Assembly (NCBI GenBank): GCA_011389895.1
Contig: JAABTN010000007.1
Coordinates: 1 to 64,000 of the forward strand
Source: Maritimibacter sp.
Lineage (GTDB): Bacteria; Pseudomonadota; Alphaproteobacteria; Rhodobacterales; Rhodobacteraceae
Direction of reading: 5' to 3'
Length of the DNA: 64,000 bases
This document shows positions 8,889-16,617 of the stretch, one piece after another. Made by a program: the position numbers and the translations under genes. Numbering within the stretch: position 1 is the first letter of the stretch; each line of letters opens with the position of its first letter. The notes under the pieces are model-generated. The model was not told the DNA's origin, ran no database searches, and saw only the letters and a list, made by a program, of their open reading frames with translations.

Positions 8889-10040
8889 ATGACACTGCGC
8901 ATCGACAACCAAAGCGCGCGAGCGCTCTGGCTGGCCACCCACGGTCTGGCCGCACCGCCGACCCGCACGCCGGATGTCATGGCGATCATCCGCGACCTCG
9001 GGTTTCTACAACTCGACACGATCCGCAACGTGGTGCGCGCGCAGGACCACATCCTGTGGTCGCGCGCGCAGACCTACCGCGAAGGGGCGGTCTGGACCCA
9101 TCTCGCGACCCGCGCGTTGTTTGAACATTTCACCCATGACGCCTCGCTCATCCCGCGCGAAATCCTGCCCCTCTGGACCCGGCGGTTTCGCGACCTCGGC
9201 GCACGGGCCGCACAGGGGGAGTGGTATCAATCCGGGCTTGGGCAGACCGAGATCGCGACCATACGTGCACGTATTGAACGCGAGGGCGCGCTGTCGACCC
9301 ATGCCTTCGACACCAAGGTCGAGAGCCGCGAAATGTGGGCCCGACCACCGCACAAGAAGGCGCTGGACCAGATGTGGTATGCAGGTGAGCTGGCCACCTC
9401 GCACCGCGAGAACTTCGTGAAATTCTATGACCTTGGAAGCCGCGTGCTTGGCCCGGTCGACACCGGGATGAAAGACCGGGACCGCGAAGACGCTCTTCAT
9501 GCAGAAGCGCTTTCGCGCCTGCGCCTTGCCACACCCGGCGAGCTTGCCCGTTTCTGGGACGCCACCCGCCCGCATGAGGCCCGAAGCTGGTGCAACCAAC
9601 ATACGACCTCGGTCAAAGTCGAGACCGCAGACGGGCGCATCGTCACCATGCGCGCCGCGCCCGAGATCGAGGATGACCTTGCAGCACTTCCGCAACTGTC
9701 GCAGCGCCTGCGCCTGATCAACCCTTTCGATCCGGCCTTTCGGGACCGCGCCCGCACCGCGCGGCTTTTCGGCTTTTCCTACCGCAACGAGATGTTCGTG
9801 CCGCAAGACAAGCGCACCTATGGCTACTACGTCTACCCGCTGCTCGAAGGCGATCGGTTCGTCGGGCGGATCGAGGCGAAAGCGGACAAGAAAACCGGCA
9901 CGCTCCGCGTCACCGGGTTCTGGCCCGAGCCCGGCGTCAGGTTCGGCGCGGGTCGGCGAGACCGGCTTTTTGCCGAGCTTGGCCGATTTGCCCGATTTGG
10001 CGGGCTTTCCGGCGTGACTTGGGCTTGCCCTCACCCCTGA
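8889..10040 (+). CDS. Winged-helix DNA glycosylase, YcaQ/AlkX (HTH_42) family
   Basis: The 383-residue protein belongs to the HTH_42 family (formerly DUF1006), whose characterised members remove bulky alkyl adducts and unhook interstrand crosslinks. The sequence FLQLDTI places the catalytic Q-x-D motif at Gln41 and Asp43, the form found in E. coli YcaQ (AlkX) rather than the Q-x-Q of AlkZ. Tandem winged helices follow, and a C-terminal beta domain is suggested by DKRTYGYYVYPLLEGDRFVGR, seen here as RTYGYYVYPLLEGDRFVGR. It lies 24 bases after the aldehyde dehydrogenase. It could protect DNA from reactive catabolic intermediates, but that link is only positional. Confidence 0.88.
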   Translation: MTLRIDNQSARALWLATHGLAAPPTRTPDVMAIIRDLGFLQLDTIRNVVRAQDHILWSRAQTYREGAVWTHLATRALFEHFTHDASLIPREILPLWTRRFRDLGARAAQGEWYQSGLGQTEIATIRARIEREGALSTHAFDTKVESREMWARPPHKKALDQMWYAGELATSHRENFVKFYDLGSRVLGPVDTGMKDRDREDALHAEALSRLRLATPGELARFWDATRPHEARSWCNQHTTSVKVETADGRIVTMRAAPEIEDDLAALPQLSQRLRLINPFDPAFRDRARTARLFGFSYRNEMFVPQDKRTYGYYVYPLLEGDRFVGRIEAKADKKTGTLRVTGFWPEPGVRFGAGRRDRLFAELGRFARFGGLSGVTWACPHP

Positions 10041-10074
10041 GGCGGCGCACCCTGCGCCAAAAAAGGAGGACACA

Positions 10075-10815
10075 ATGCGGCTCAAGGATAAACGTGTCAT
10101 CGTCACCGGCGGTGCATCTGGTTTCGGTGCGGGTATCGTGCGCAAATTCGCAAGCGAAGGGGCCAAGGTGCTTGTCGCCGACCTCAACGAAGACGCCGCA
10201 AACACGGTTGCGCAGGAGCTTTCGGGGTTCGCCCAGCAGGTTGACGTGGCCAATGCCGCCTCGGTCGCCGCGATGACAAAAGCGGCCCAGGACAAGATGG
10301 GCGGGATCGACATCCTGGTGAACAACGCGGGCATCACGCACCTGCCACAACCGATGGAGGAGGTGACGGAAGACGAATTCGACCGGGTCTTCGCGGTCAA
10401 CAGCAAGTCTGTCTACCTGACCGCGCGCGAAATCGTGCCCTTGATGAAGGCCGCCGGACAAGGCGCGATCCTCAACATCGCCTCGACTGCCGGGGTGTCG
10501 CCGCGCCCGAACCTAAGTTGGTATAACGCCTCCAAGGGGTGGATGATCACGGCGACGAAATCCATGGCGGTAGAGCTCGCCCCGCTCGGTATCCGGGTGA
10601 ACGCCTTGGCCCCGGTCGCGGGGGAAACGCCGCTCCTGTCCAGCTTCATGGGCGAAGACACGCCCGAGGTTCGGAGCAAATTCCTGTCCACCATCCCGCT
10701 TGGCCGCTTCTCGACGCCCGAAGACATGGGCAACGCCGCCTGTTTCCTATGCTCCGACGAAGCCGGCATGATCACCGGGGTCGCGATGGAAGTTGATGGC
10801 GGGCGCTGTATCTAG
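10075..10815 (+). CDS. SDR family NAD(P)-dependent oxidoreductase
   Basis: The 246-residue classical short-chain dehydrogenase has the cofactor motif TGGASGFG (11-18), NNAG (83-86), Ser137 and the active-site pair Tyr150-x-x-x-Lys154. A strong AAAAGGAGG ribosome site precedes the ATG. Asp at the end of beta strand 2 (VADLNED) suggests NAD preference. The class is broad: 3-hydroxyacyl, sugar or alcohol dehydrogenases are all possible. It sits in a one-direction run with the transporter, aldehyde dehydrogenase and P1 peptidase, so a role in the same catabolic route is a fair guess. Confidence 0.9.
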   Translation: MRLKDKRVIVTGGASGFGAGIVRKFASEGAKVLVADLNEDAANTVAQELSGFAQQVDVANAASVAAMTKAAQDKMGGIDILVNNAGITHLPQPMEEVTEDEFDRVFAVNSKSVYLTAREIVPLMKAAGQGAILNIASTAGVSPRPNLSWYNASKGWMITATKSMAVELAPLGIRVNALAPVAGETPLLSSFMGEDTPEVRSKFLSTIPLGRFSTPEDMGNAACFLCSDEAGMITGVAMEVDGGRCI

Positions 10816-10862
10816 ACCCAGGGCGGGCGCTGCGCGACCCCACCCGGCAACGAAGGACGACC

Positions 10863-11861
10863 ATGACGATGACACCCGGAGAGAGAAACCTGATCACCGA
10901 TGTTCCCGGCCTGCGGGTCGGCAACGCATCGGACAACCGGGTCAAAACCGGGGCGAGCGTGCTTGTCGGCGACGCACCGTTTACCGCCGCAGTCCACGTC
11001 ATGGGCGGCGCGCCGGGCACGCGGGAAACCGACCTGCTCGCACCCGACAAAACGGTGCAGGAGGTGGATGCGCTGGTCCTCTCTGGCGGTTCGGCCTTCG
11101 GGCTCGACGCCGCCTCGGGCGTCGCGGATGCGCTTCGCGAGGCCGGGCGCGGGTTTCAGGTGGGCGACCAAAGGGTGCCCATCGTGCCCGGCGCGATCCT
11201 GTTCGATCTGATCAATGGCGGTGAGAAGGATTGGGAAAGCCCGCCCTACAAGGCCTTGGGGCGGGCCGCGCTTGATGCGGCAGACCATGACTTCGCGCTG
11301 GGAAGTCACGGTGCGGGCACCGGTGCGATCACCGCCACGCTCAAGGGCGGATTGGGCTCGGCCTCGCTCGTGCTGGACAACGGCATGACCGTCGGAGCGC
11401 TCGTCGCGGTGAACCCGGTCGGCAACGTCGCCGGGCCGAATGGTGCGTTCTGGGCCAACCCGTGGGAGTTTGGCGGTGAGTTCGGCGGGCGCGGCCCGGT
11501 CACCGGGTTCGACCCCGGCGCGCCGCTGGTCACCAAGCTGACCCCGAACACCGCCACGACCATCGCCATCGTCGCCACCGATGCGCGGTTGACCCAGGCA
11601 CAGGCGACGCGCATGGCCACCGCTGCGCATGACGGGATCGCCCGCGCGATCCAGCCCAGCCATACGCCGCTGGATGGTGACCTTGTGTTCGCCGCGGCGA
11701 CGGGGGCGAAACCGCTCACGGCACCCGAAATCGATCCCATGCGCCTTGGCCACGCTGCCGCCACCTGTCTCGCCCGCGCCATCGCGCGCGGCGTCTACCA
11801 CGCAACGCCCGCGCCCGGCGATCTCATGCCAACATGGACCGCGCGACATGCAGGCGATTAA
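10863..11861 (+). CDS. P1 family peptidase (DmpA/BapA/NylC-like, self-cleaving)
   Basis: The 332-residue protein matches the P1/DmpA fold: opening ITDVPGLRVGNA, the Gly-rich VLSGGSAFGLDAASGV segment (about 72-87), and GSHGAGTGA. Family members are made as inactive precursors that cut themselves before a Ser or Thr, which then becomes the N-terminal nucleophile; known activities include L-aminopeptidase/D-esterase, beta-peptidase and nylon-oligomer hydrolase. Here the candidate cut is Asn229-Thr230 in TPNTATTIAIVATDA, which resembles the Asn/Thr site of NylC. ATG at 10863 has AAGGA upstream; the ATG two codons later is also possible. Its place beside an oligopeptide importer suggests it cleaves the imported compound. 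Confidence 0.88.
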   Translation: MTMTPGERNLITDVPGLRVGNASDNRVKTGASVLVGDAPFTAAVHVMGGAPGTRETDLLAPDKTVQEVDALVLSGGSAFGLDAASGVADALREAGRGFQVGDQRVPIVPGAILFDLINGGEKDWESPPYKALGRAALDAADHDFALGSHGAGTGAITATLKGGLGSASLVLDNGMTVGALVAVNPVGNVAGPNGAFWANPWEFGGEFGGRGPVTGFDPGAPLVTKLTPNTATTIAIVATDARLTQAQATRMATAAHDGIARAIQPSHTPLDGDLVFAAATGAKPLTAPEIDPMRLGHAAATCLARAIARGVYHATPAPGDLMPTWTARHAGD

Positions 11862-11928
11862 CAGGACATTGACAGGACGGTGACCCGGCACGACCATTGT
11901 CCCGGCTGACCAACGATAGGAGACCCCG

Positions 11929-12495
11929 ATGAAACCCATTTCTGCACTTGCGGCCACGCTCGCCGCCGCGCTGGCGCTCGCCGCCGCGCCCGCCCTTGCC
12001 GATGACGTAACCGACACGCTGGAAAGCGCGCTCATGGCCTATGAAGAGGGCGACATTGATTACGCGATCGAAGAGCTGGATTATGCCAAGACCCTGATGT
12101 CCGCTATGAAAACCGATCAACTCGGCGCGTTCCTGCCGGAAGCGCCGGCTGGATGGACGCGCGAAATCGACACCGAATCCGGTAATGTCGTTGGCATGAT
12201 GGGCGGCGGCATCAGCGCGCAGGCCGATTACACCAACGGCTCCGACAGCTTCACCGTCATGATCATCGCCAACAACCCGATGGTCACCGCCGCCAGCGCG
12301 ATGCTCAACAACGCCGCCATGCTGGGCATGAAGGTCGAGCGGGTCGGGCGGCAGAAGTTCGTCGATGACAACGGCTCTCTCACCGGGCTGGTCGACAACC
12401 GGATCATGGTGCAGGCGGAAGGTGCCGACAAGGCGACGCTGATTTCCGTGCTTGAGACCATCGACTACCGTGCACTTCAGGATTTCAGCAGGTAA
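11929..12495 (+). CDS. Exported protein of unknown function
   Basis: The 188-residue precursor has a clear Ala-rich signal peptide (cleavage after ALA at about residue 24), so the mature protein is periplasmic or secreted. The mature part begins with an acidic helical stretch (ESALMAYEEGDIDYAIEEL) that resembles a single TPR-like helix pair, followed by a beta-rich domain with a Met/Asn-rich segment. No cysteines are visible. A GATAGGAGA ribosome site precedes the ATG. I do not recognise the family beyond similar uncharacterised proteins of Rhodobacteraceae. Confidence 0.8.
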   Translation: MKPISALAATLAAALALAAAPALADDVTDTLESALMAYEEGDIDYAIEELDYAKTLMSAMKTDQLGAFLPEAPAGWTREIDTESGNVVGMMGGGISAQADYTNGSDSFTVMIIANNPMVTAASAMLNNAAMLGMKVERVGRQKFVDDNGSLTGLVDNRIMVQAEGADKATLISVLETIDYRALQDFSR

Positions 12496-12593
12496 AAGGC
12501 CCCCTGCCGGATCCCGGTCGAAATTGGCGTCTCCTTCATCGGGCACGCCAGCCGCCGGCGCGAAAACATGATACCTCAGGATTGGAGACCCCC

Positions 12594-14072
12594 ATGCCCC
12601 GCGATGCAACCGATCTCGTCTCGCTGCTCACCGATCCCTCGCTTCTGGCGTCGCAGGCCTTTGTTGCGGGCGAATGGATCGACGCGGATGATGGTAAGAC
12701 CTTCGCGGTCGAAAACCCGTCGCGCGGGGATGTGATCTGTTCGGTCCCCGATCTGGGGCGCGCGGAAACCGCCCGCGCCATCGCCGCCGCCGAATTGGCA
12801 CAGAAAGACTGGCAGGCGCTGACCGCTAAAGAGCGCGCAAACATCTTGCGTAAATGGTTCACCCTGATGTTGGAAAACCAAGGCGATCTTGCCGCGATCC
12901 TGTCGGCCGAGATGGGCAAGGCCGTGACCGAAGCCAAGGGCGAGATTGCCTATGGAGCAAGCTTCATCGAATGGTTCGCGGAAGAGGGCAAGCGCATCTA
13001 TGGCGAAACCATTCCGGGTCACCAGCCCGACAAACGGCTTATGGTGATCCGCCAGCCGATTGGCGTGGTCGGCTCGATCACCCCATGGAACTTTCCCAAT
13101 GCCATGATCACCCGCAAGGCCGGGCCCGCGCTTGCCGCCGGTTGCGGCTTCGTGGCAAAACCGGCCGCCGAGACCCCGCTCTCCGCGCTCGCCATGGCGG
13201 TGCTTGCCGAACGTGCCGGGCTGCCAAAGGGCCTGTTCTCGGTCGTCACCTCGTCGTCGTCCTCGGACATAGGCAAGGAGTTTTGCGAAAACCCCGCCGT
13301 GCGCAAGCTCACCTTCACCGGCTCGACCGAAGTCGGGCGCATCCTTTTGCGGCAGGCCGCCGACCAGGTGATGAAATGCTCCATGGAGCTGGGCGGAAAT
13401 GCTCCCTTCATCGTCTTTGACGACGCCGACATCGACGACGCGGTGCAAGGCGCCATCGCCTGCAAATTTCGCAACAATGGCCAGACCTGCGTCTGCGCCA
13501 ACCGGATCTACGTGCAGGACGGCATCTACGACGCCTTCGCCGACGCCTTTGCAAAGGCGGTCTCGAACCTCAAGGTCGGGGATGGGCTGGACAAGGACAC
13601 CGACCTTGGCCCGCTGGTCTCGGAAGGCGCGGTGAAGAAGGTGCAGGCACATCAAAAGGACGCGACCGACAAGGGCGGTGAAATCATCCTTGGCGGCGCG
13701 CCCCACGATCTCGGACCGCTGTTCTACCAGCCCACCATCGTGAAGAATGCGACACAGGACATGGCCTGCGCGACCGAAGAAACTTTCGGCCCCTTCGCCC
13801 CGCTGTTTCGCTTCACCGACGAAGACGACGTGATCGCACAGGCCAATGACACGATCTTTGGCCTCGCGTCCTATTTCTTCGCAAAGGACGTGTCGCGGGT
13901 CTACAAGGTCGCGGAAGCGCTGGAATACGGGATCGTCGGCGTGAACACCGGCATCATCTCGACCGAGGTCGCGCCTTTTGGCGGGGTGAAGCAATCCGGC
14001 TTGGGTCGCGAAGGCTCGCGCCACGGGATCGAGGATTTCCTCGATATGAAATACATCTGCCTGTCGATCTGA
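12594..14072 (+). CDS. gabD: Succinate-semialdehyde dehydrogenase
   Basis: The 492-residue enzyme oxidises succinate semialdehyde to succinate, the last step of GABA breakdown. GabD features are strong: TPWNFP (164-169), Glu265 in MELGGNAPF, catalytic Cys299 with the neighbouring Cys301 in NNGQTCVCANR, and the GVNTGIISTEVAPFGGVKQS region near the C-terminus. Length is close to E. coli GabD (482). The start at 12594 has TTGGAGA 6-10 bases upstream; an in-frame TTG four codons earlier overlaps that site and is rejected. It has its own 98-base leader, so it may be separately expressed. No gabT transaminase is adjacent. Confidence 0.93.
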   Translation: MPRDATDLVSLLTDPSLLASQAFVAGEWIDADDGKTFAVENPSRGDVICSVPDLGRAETARAIAAAELAQKDWQALTAKERANILRKWFTLMLENQGDLAAILSAEMGKAVTEAKGEIAYGASFIEWFAEEGKRIYGETIPGHQPDKRLMVIRQPIGVVGSITPWNFPNAMITRKAGPALAAGCGFVAKPAAETPLSALAMAVLAERAGLPKGLFSVVTSSSSSDIGKEFCENPAVRKLTFTGSTEVGRILLRQAADQVMKCSMELGGNAPFIVFDDADIDDAVQGAIACKFRNNGQTCVCANRIYVQDGIYDAFADAFAKAVSNLKVGDGLDKDTDLGPLVSEGAVKKVQAHQKDATDKGGEIILGGAPHDLGPLFYQPTIVKNATQDMACATEETFGPFAPLFRFTDEDDVIAQANDTIFGLASYFFAKDVSRVYKVAEALEYGIVGVNTGIISTEVAPFGGVKQSGLGREGSRHGIEDFLDMKYICLSI

Positions 14073-14090
14073 TCCCCTTCATCGTTTGAC

Positions 14091-14159
14091 AAATACCTCA
14101 GGGGAGCGCGAGGGGACTGGTCCCCTCGTCTGCCGCGCATCTGCCAAAGGCGGATGCGC
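14091..14159 (+). repeat. Intergenic two-hairpin repeat, copy 2 (AAATA-box element)
   Basis: The box AAATACCTCAGGGG (14091-14104) is followed by a hairpin with 9-bp arms (CGAGGGGAC/GTCCCCTCG, 14109-14128) and a second hairpin (GCGCATCTGCC-AAA-GGCGGATGCGC, 14135-14159). It lies between the convergent gabD and hsp20 genes, where it could end transcription of either, although neither side has a T-tract. Confidence 0.6.
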
Positions 14160-14250
14160 AATTCCTGCCCATGCTGTGCAATCACGGACAGCACGAAGGC
14201 GCGGATGGCCGCCCACCCGCGCCTTGCCTCTTGTCACATGCCAGTCTGGA

Positions 14251-14706
14251 TCAGGCTTCCAGCGCCTTGGTTTCAAGATCATCGGATTTGGCGATCTCGA
14301 TCCGGCGCGGTTTGAGCGCCTCGGGCACCTCGCGCGTGAGGTCGATGTGGAGCATGCCGTTTTCATGCACCGCACCCGTCACGCGCACATGATCGGCCAG
14401 CGCGAAGCGACGTTCGAACGCGCGCGTCGCGATGCCGCGATGCAGGTAGGTGCGGGTTTCATCCTCCTCGGCCTTGCTCGCCGAGATATGCAACGTCTGC
14501 TCCTTCACCTCGACCGACAGCTCTTCGTCGGTAAAGCCCGCCACGGCGACCGAAATGCGCCAGCCGTCTTCGCCGGTCTTCTCGATGTTGTAAGGGGGGT
14601 AGGTTTCGCGGCTGGTTTCATGGGTCAGCACGCGGTCCATGAGATCGGCGATCTGGTCGAAACCAACGGTGGCCCGGTACAGGGGGGTCATATCAAAGTT
14701 ACGCAT
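14251..14706 (-). CDS. Small heat-shock protein, Hsp20/IbpA family
   Basis: The 151-residue ATP-independent chaperone binds unfolding proteins in the cytoplasm. It opens like IbpA (TPLYRATVGFDQI), has an alpha-crystallin domain at about residues 38-130, and carries the AxxxGxL-type motif as AVHENGMLHIDL. The C-terminal I/V-x-I/V-like patch is RRIEIAKS. GGAGG lies 6 bases before the ATG and is part of a predicted ROSE-type hairpin, and a sigma-32-like promoter lies about 115 bases upstream, so expression should rise with heat at both the transcription and translation levels. Confidence 0.92.
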   Translation of the reverse strand: MRNFDMTPLYRATVGFDQIADLMDRVLTHETSRETYPPYNIEKTGEDGWRISVAVAGFTDEELSVEVKEQTLHISASKAEEDETRTYLHRGIATRAFERRFALADHVRVTGAVHENGMLHIDLTREVPEALKPRRIEIAKSDDLETKALEA

Positions 14707-14811
14707 GGGTCATCCTCCATTGAGCGATGTTTGGGTCAGCATGCGCTGACCGGTTTTGCGCCTTCCCGACACGGGACAGGCTGACATAACGGACCCGGTT
14801 TCGGCGTCCGC
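14707..14811 (-). ncRNA. ROSE-like RNA thermometer in the hsp20 5' leader
   Basis: The roughly 105-base leader can fold into three hairpins. In transcript order they are GCC-TTCCCG type stem (14781-14760), a perfect 7-bp stem GGTCAGC/GCTGACC with a 4-base loop (14751-14734), and a terminal hairpin (14728-14712) in which AUCGCU pairs with AGGAU of the ribosome site. In that pairing one G of UCGCU is left bulged opposite AGGA. A U-U/C-G-C-U strand masking AGGA with one unpaired G is the defining feature of ROSE thermometers, which control small heat-shock genes in alphaproteobacteria. Function is inferred from this match. Confidence 0.7.
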
Positions 14812-14818
14812 ATCCAAG

Positions 14819-14847
14819 ATTTGGGGGGTGGTTTTCGCTGTTTCAAG
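14819..14847 (-). promoter_or_regulatory. Sigma-32 (RpoH)-type heat-shock promoter of hsp20
   Basis: On the minus strand CTTGAAA (14847-14841) is followed after 14 bases by CCCCAAAT (14826-14819). The E. coli RpoH consensus is CTTGAAA-N13/15-CCCCATNT, so only one defined base differs. The expected start site is near 14811. A GGGGCC/GGCCCC hairpin (14849-14869) just upstream may end the preceding protease transcript. Confidence 0.75.
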
Positions 14848-14892
14848 AGGGGCCTTATCGAACGGCCCCCGTCCGCTTGTCGCCAAGGGGTC

Positions 14893-15708
14893 TCAACCGC
14901 CGGGGCGCAGGAACTTGGCGCTGCCCGCGGCCCCGCCGTCCCGCTGGATCTCGGTCGGCATCGGTTTCGCCGTGACATGGGTGAACACCCCGTCATCCAG
15001 CGCCAAGGACGCGCGCATCGCGTCCACCGTGGACCCAAGGCTTGTTCCCAGCGACACCGGAAGATCGCCCGCATGGGCCTTGGCCGAGATCACGGAAACG
15101 ATCTGCGCGCGGCCATCTTCAAGCTTGAAGACCGGCGCGCCGGACGATCCGCGATCCACGTCGCAATCCATCACCAGACTGCCCTGTTGCCGCCCGAGCA
15201 CCTTGCAGGTCTCTTGGATCGACGGGGTATCAGCCCGGTCGAAGGCATAAGACACGACGCCGACCTCGGTGCCCTTGCGCGGCCATGCCCCGATCTCGAA
15301 GGGGGTCACGCTGGTCTTGCGGATCGGTTGATCCAGCTCGAGAAGCGCCACGTCGCCCGACACGCGCCGGGTCGTGTCTTCGCCAAGGAAATCATACTCC
15401 GGGTTCACCACCACCCGGCGCACCGACCGATAGGCGACCGCGCGACCGTTGCGCCATCCGGCAAGAAACTCGATCGAGGTTGCGGGGTATTGTTCGCCCG
15501 TATCGCTGTCGTAAAGACAATGCGCGGCGGTCAGGACGAGGCTTTCGGAAACAAGCGCCCCGGTGCACAACGCCTCGCCCGCGATGTTCAGCCGCCCCAC
15601 GGCCTCCCAGCCCCGGCTGTCGTCGCCGGTCATCAGCGCACGCAGGTCCGAAGGGTCGGCATTGGCCGGGGCCGCAAACAGGACAAAGGCAAGAAGCATC
15701 CGTTTCAT
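14893..15708 (-). CDS. Secreted trypsin-like serine protease (S1 family)
   Basis: The 271-residue precursor has a signal peptide (cleavage after about Ala17 in APANADP). The catalytic triad is visible as His63 (LTAAHC), Asp119 (GDVALLEL) and Ser189 in DRGSSGAPVF, where the usual GDSGGP reads GSSGAP. Cysteines at 49, 64, 168 and 182 could form the standard disulfides. The start is placed at the ATG of MKRMLLAF, because the frame upstream encodes a non-signal-like sequence; the second Met (position 4) has better spacing from the GGAGG and is an alternative. It is likely periplasmic or secreted. Target unknown. Confidence 0.88.
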   Translation of the reverse strand: MKRMLLAFVLFAAPANADPSDLRALMTGDDSRGWEAVGRLNIAGEALCTGALVSESLVLTAAHCLYDSDTGEQYPATSIEFLAGWRNGRAVAYRSVRRVVVNPEYDFLGEDTTRRVSGDVALLELDQPIRKTSVTPFEIGAWPRKGTEVGVVSYAFDRADTPSIQETCKVLGRQQGSLVMDCDVDRGSSGAPVFKLEDGRAQIVSVISAKAHAGDLPVSLGTSLGSTVDAMRASLALDDGVFTHVTAKPMPTEIQRDGGAAGSAKFLRPGG

Positions 15709-15782
15709 CGCCTCCGGCGTACCGGCGATTTGGGGCGAAAATGTGACACGGGCGCACGACCGGTGCATCCCGCCCGTCCGCG

Positions 15783-16430
15783 TCAGGGTGCTGTCCCGGC
15801 GACCCAGTTGCGCAACCCTTTGAGGATCAGCTCCAGCCCAAAGCTGAAATCCGTCCTCCCGTCATATTCGCCCTTTGCGATCTCCAGCGAGGCTTCGTGG
15901 ATATGGGGATACTCCGCTTGGGAAATCATCGGCAAATACGTCGCTGCGGCTGAGCGGTACTCGTCCGGGTCGACCGGGGTATTCAGTTCCTGAAACGTAT
16001 AGCCATAGACATGGCTGTCGATCGCGTTGCGCGCCCAATCCGCCTGTCGATAGGTGAACCCCCCGGCCACGAGACACCCCAGTGTCGCCTCAATATCCCG
16101 CAAGATCGCATCACCCATCGAAATGCGCGAAATCAGAAGGGTCGAGGCCCAGCGATGGGACAAGAGCACCTCTCGCATCGAATGCGCCCGGCGTCGCATC
16201 ATCGTCTCCCAATAACCCCCAGCCTCGGGGCGGGCGATCTGGGTCACGACCCGGCCCAGCATAAGCTCCAGCACTTCGTCCTTGCTGCCGACATGATTGT
16301 AAAGCGACATCGCGGTCACGTTCAGAAGGCTCGCAAGCTTGCGCATCGACAAGGCTTCCACACCTTCGGCATCCGCGACCTCCATCGCCGCATCAATGAT
16401 CTTGTCGGCTGTCAGCGACCTTCGTTTCAT
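15783..16430 (-). CDS. TetR family transcriptional regulator
   Basis: The 215-residue protein has an N-terminal TetR helix-turn-helix (about residues 8-55; RKLASLLNVTAMSLYNHVGS) and a C-terminal TetR_C-like ligand-binding domain. It is divergent from the membrane protein gene at 16618, and two perfect 11-bp palindromes lie in the gap between them, so the likely role is to repress that gene and itself until a ligand binds. The ligand is unknown. The ATG has no strong ribosome site, which is common for a weakly expressed repressor. Confidence 0.9.
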   Translation of the reverse strand: MKRRSLTADKIIDAAMEVADAEGVEALSMRKLASLLNVTAMSLYNHVGSKDEVLELMLGRVVTQIARPEAGGYWETMMRRRAHSMREVLLSHRWASTLLISRISMGDAILRDIEATLGCLVAGGFTYRQADWARNAIDSHVYGYTFQELNTPVDPDEYRSAAATYLPMISQAEYPHIHEASLEIAKGEYDGRTDFSFGLELILKGLRNWVAGTAP

Positions 16431-16517
16431 GTCGATGCCTCATCCCTCATGTCGTCCCCGATACCTGCATTAACGTGGTCCTGACGTGGTCCCAACCCGG
16501 AAAACAAGCCGGGGCGC

Positions 16518-16573
16518 TTGACAGATATACAGTGTATGTTTAACACCTCACTTACTAACCATACACTGTATAT
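16518..16573. promoter_or_regulatory. Divergent promoter with two TetR operators
   Basis: A consensus -35 TTGACA (16518-16523) is directly followed by ATACAGTGTAT (16527-16537), and a second site ATACACTGTAT lies at 16561-16571. Each is a perfect palindrome around one central base, and together they form a larger inverted repeat: ATATACAGTGTATG (16525-16538) and its exact complement (16560-16573). The 34-base centre-to-centre spacing is about three helical turns, which would place two TetR dimers on the same face of the DNA. The first site overlaps the promoter spacer. Confidence 0.8.
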
Positions 16574-16617
16574 ATACGGTGACCATCTCTCTAAATCACC
16601 CTTTCTGGAGACCAGAT

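Noticed and set aside
12565-12585. ATACCTCAGG before gabD as a fourth copy of the AAATA-box repeat
   Set aside because: Only the short box resembles the repeat; no hairpins follow.
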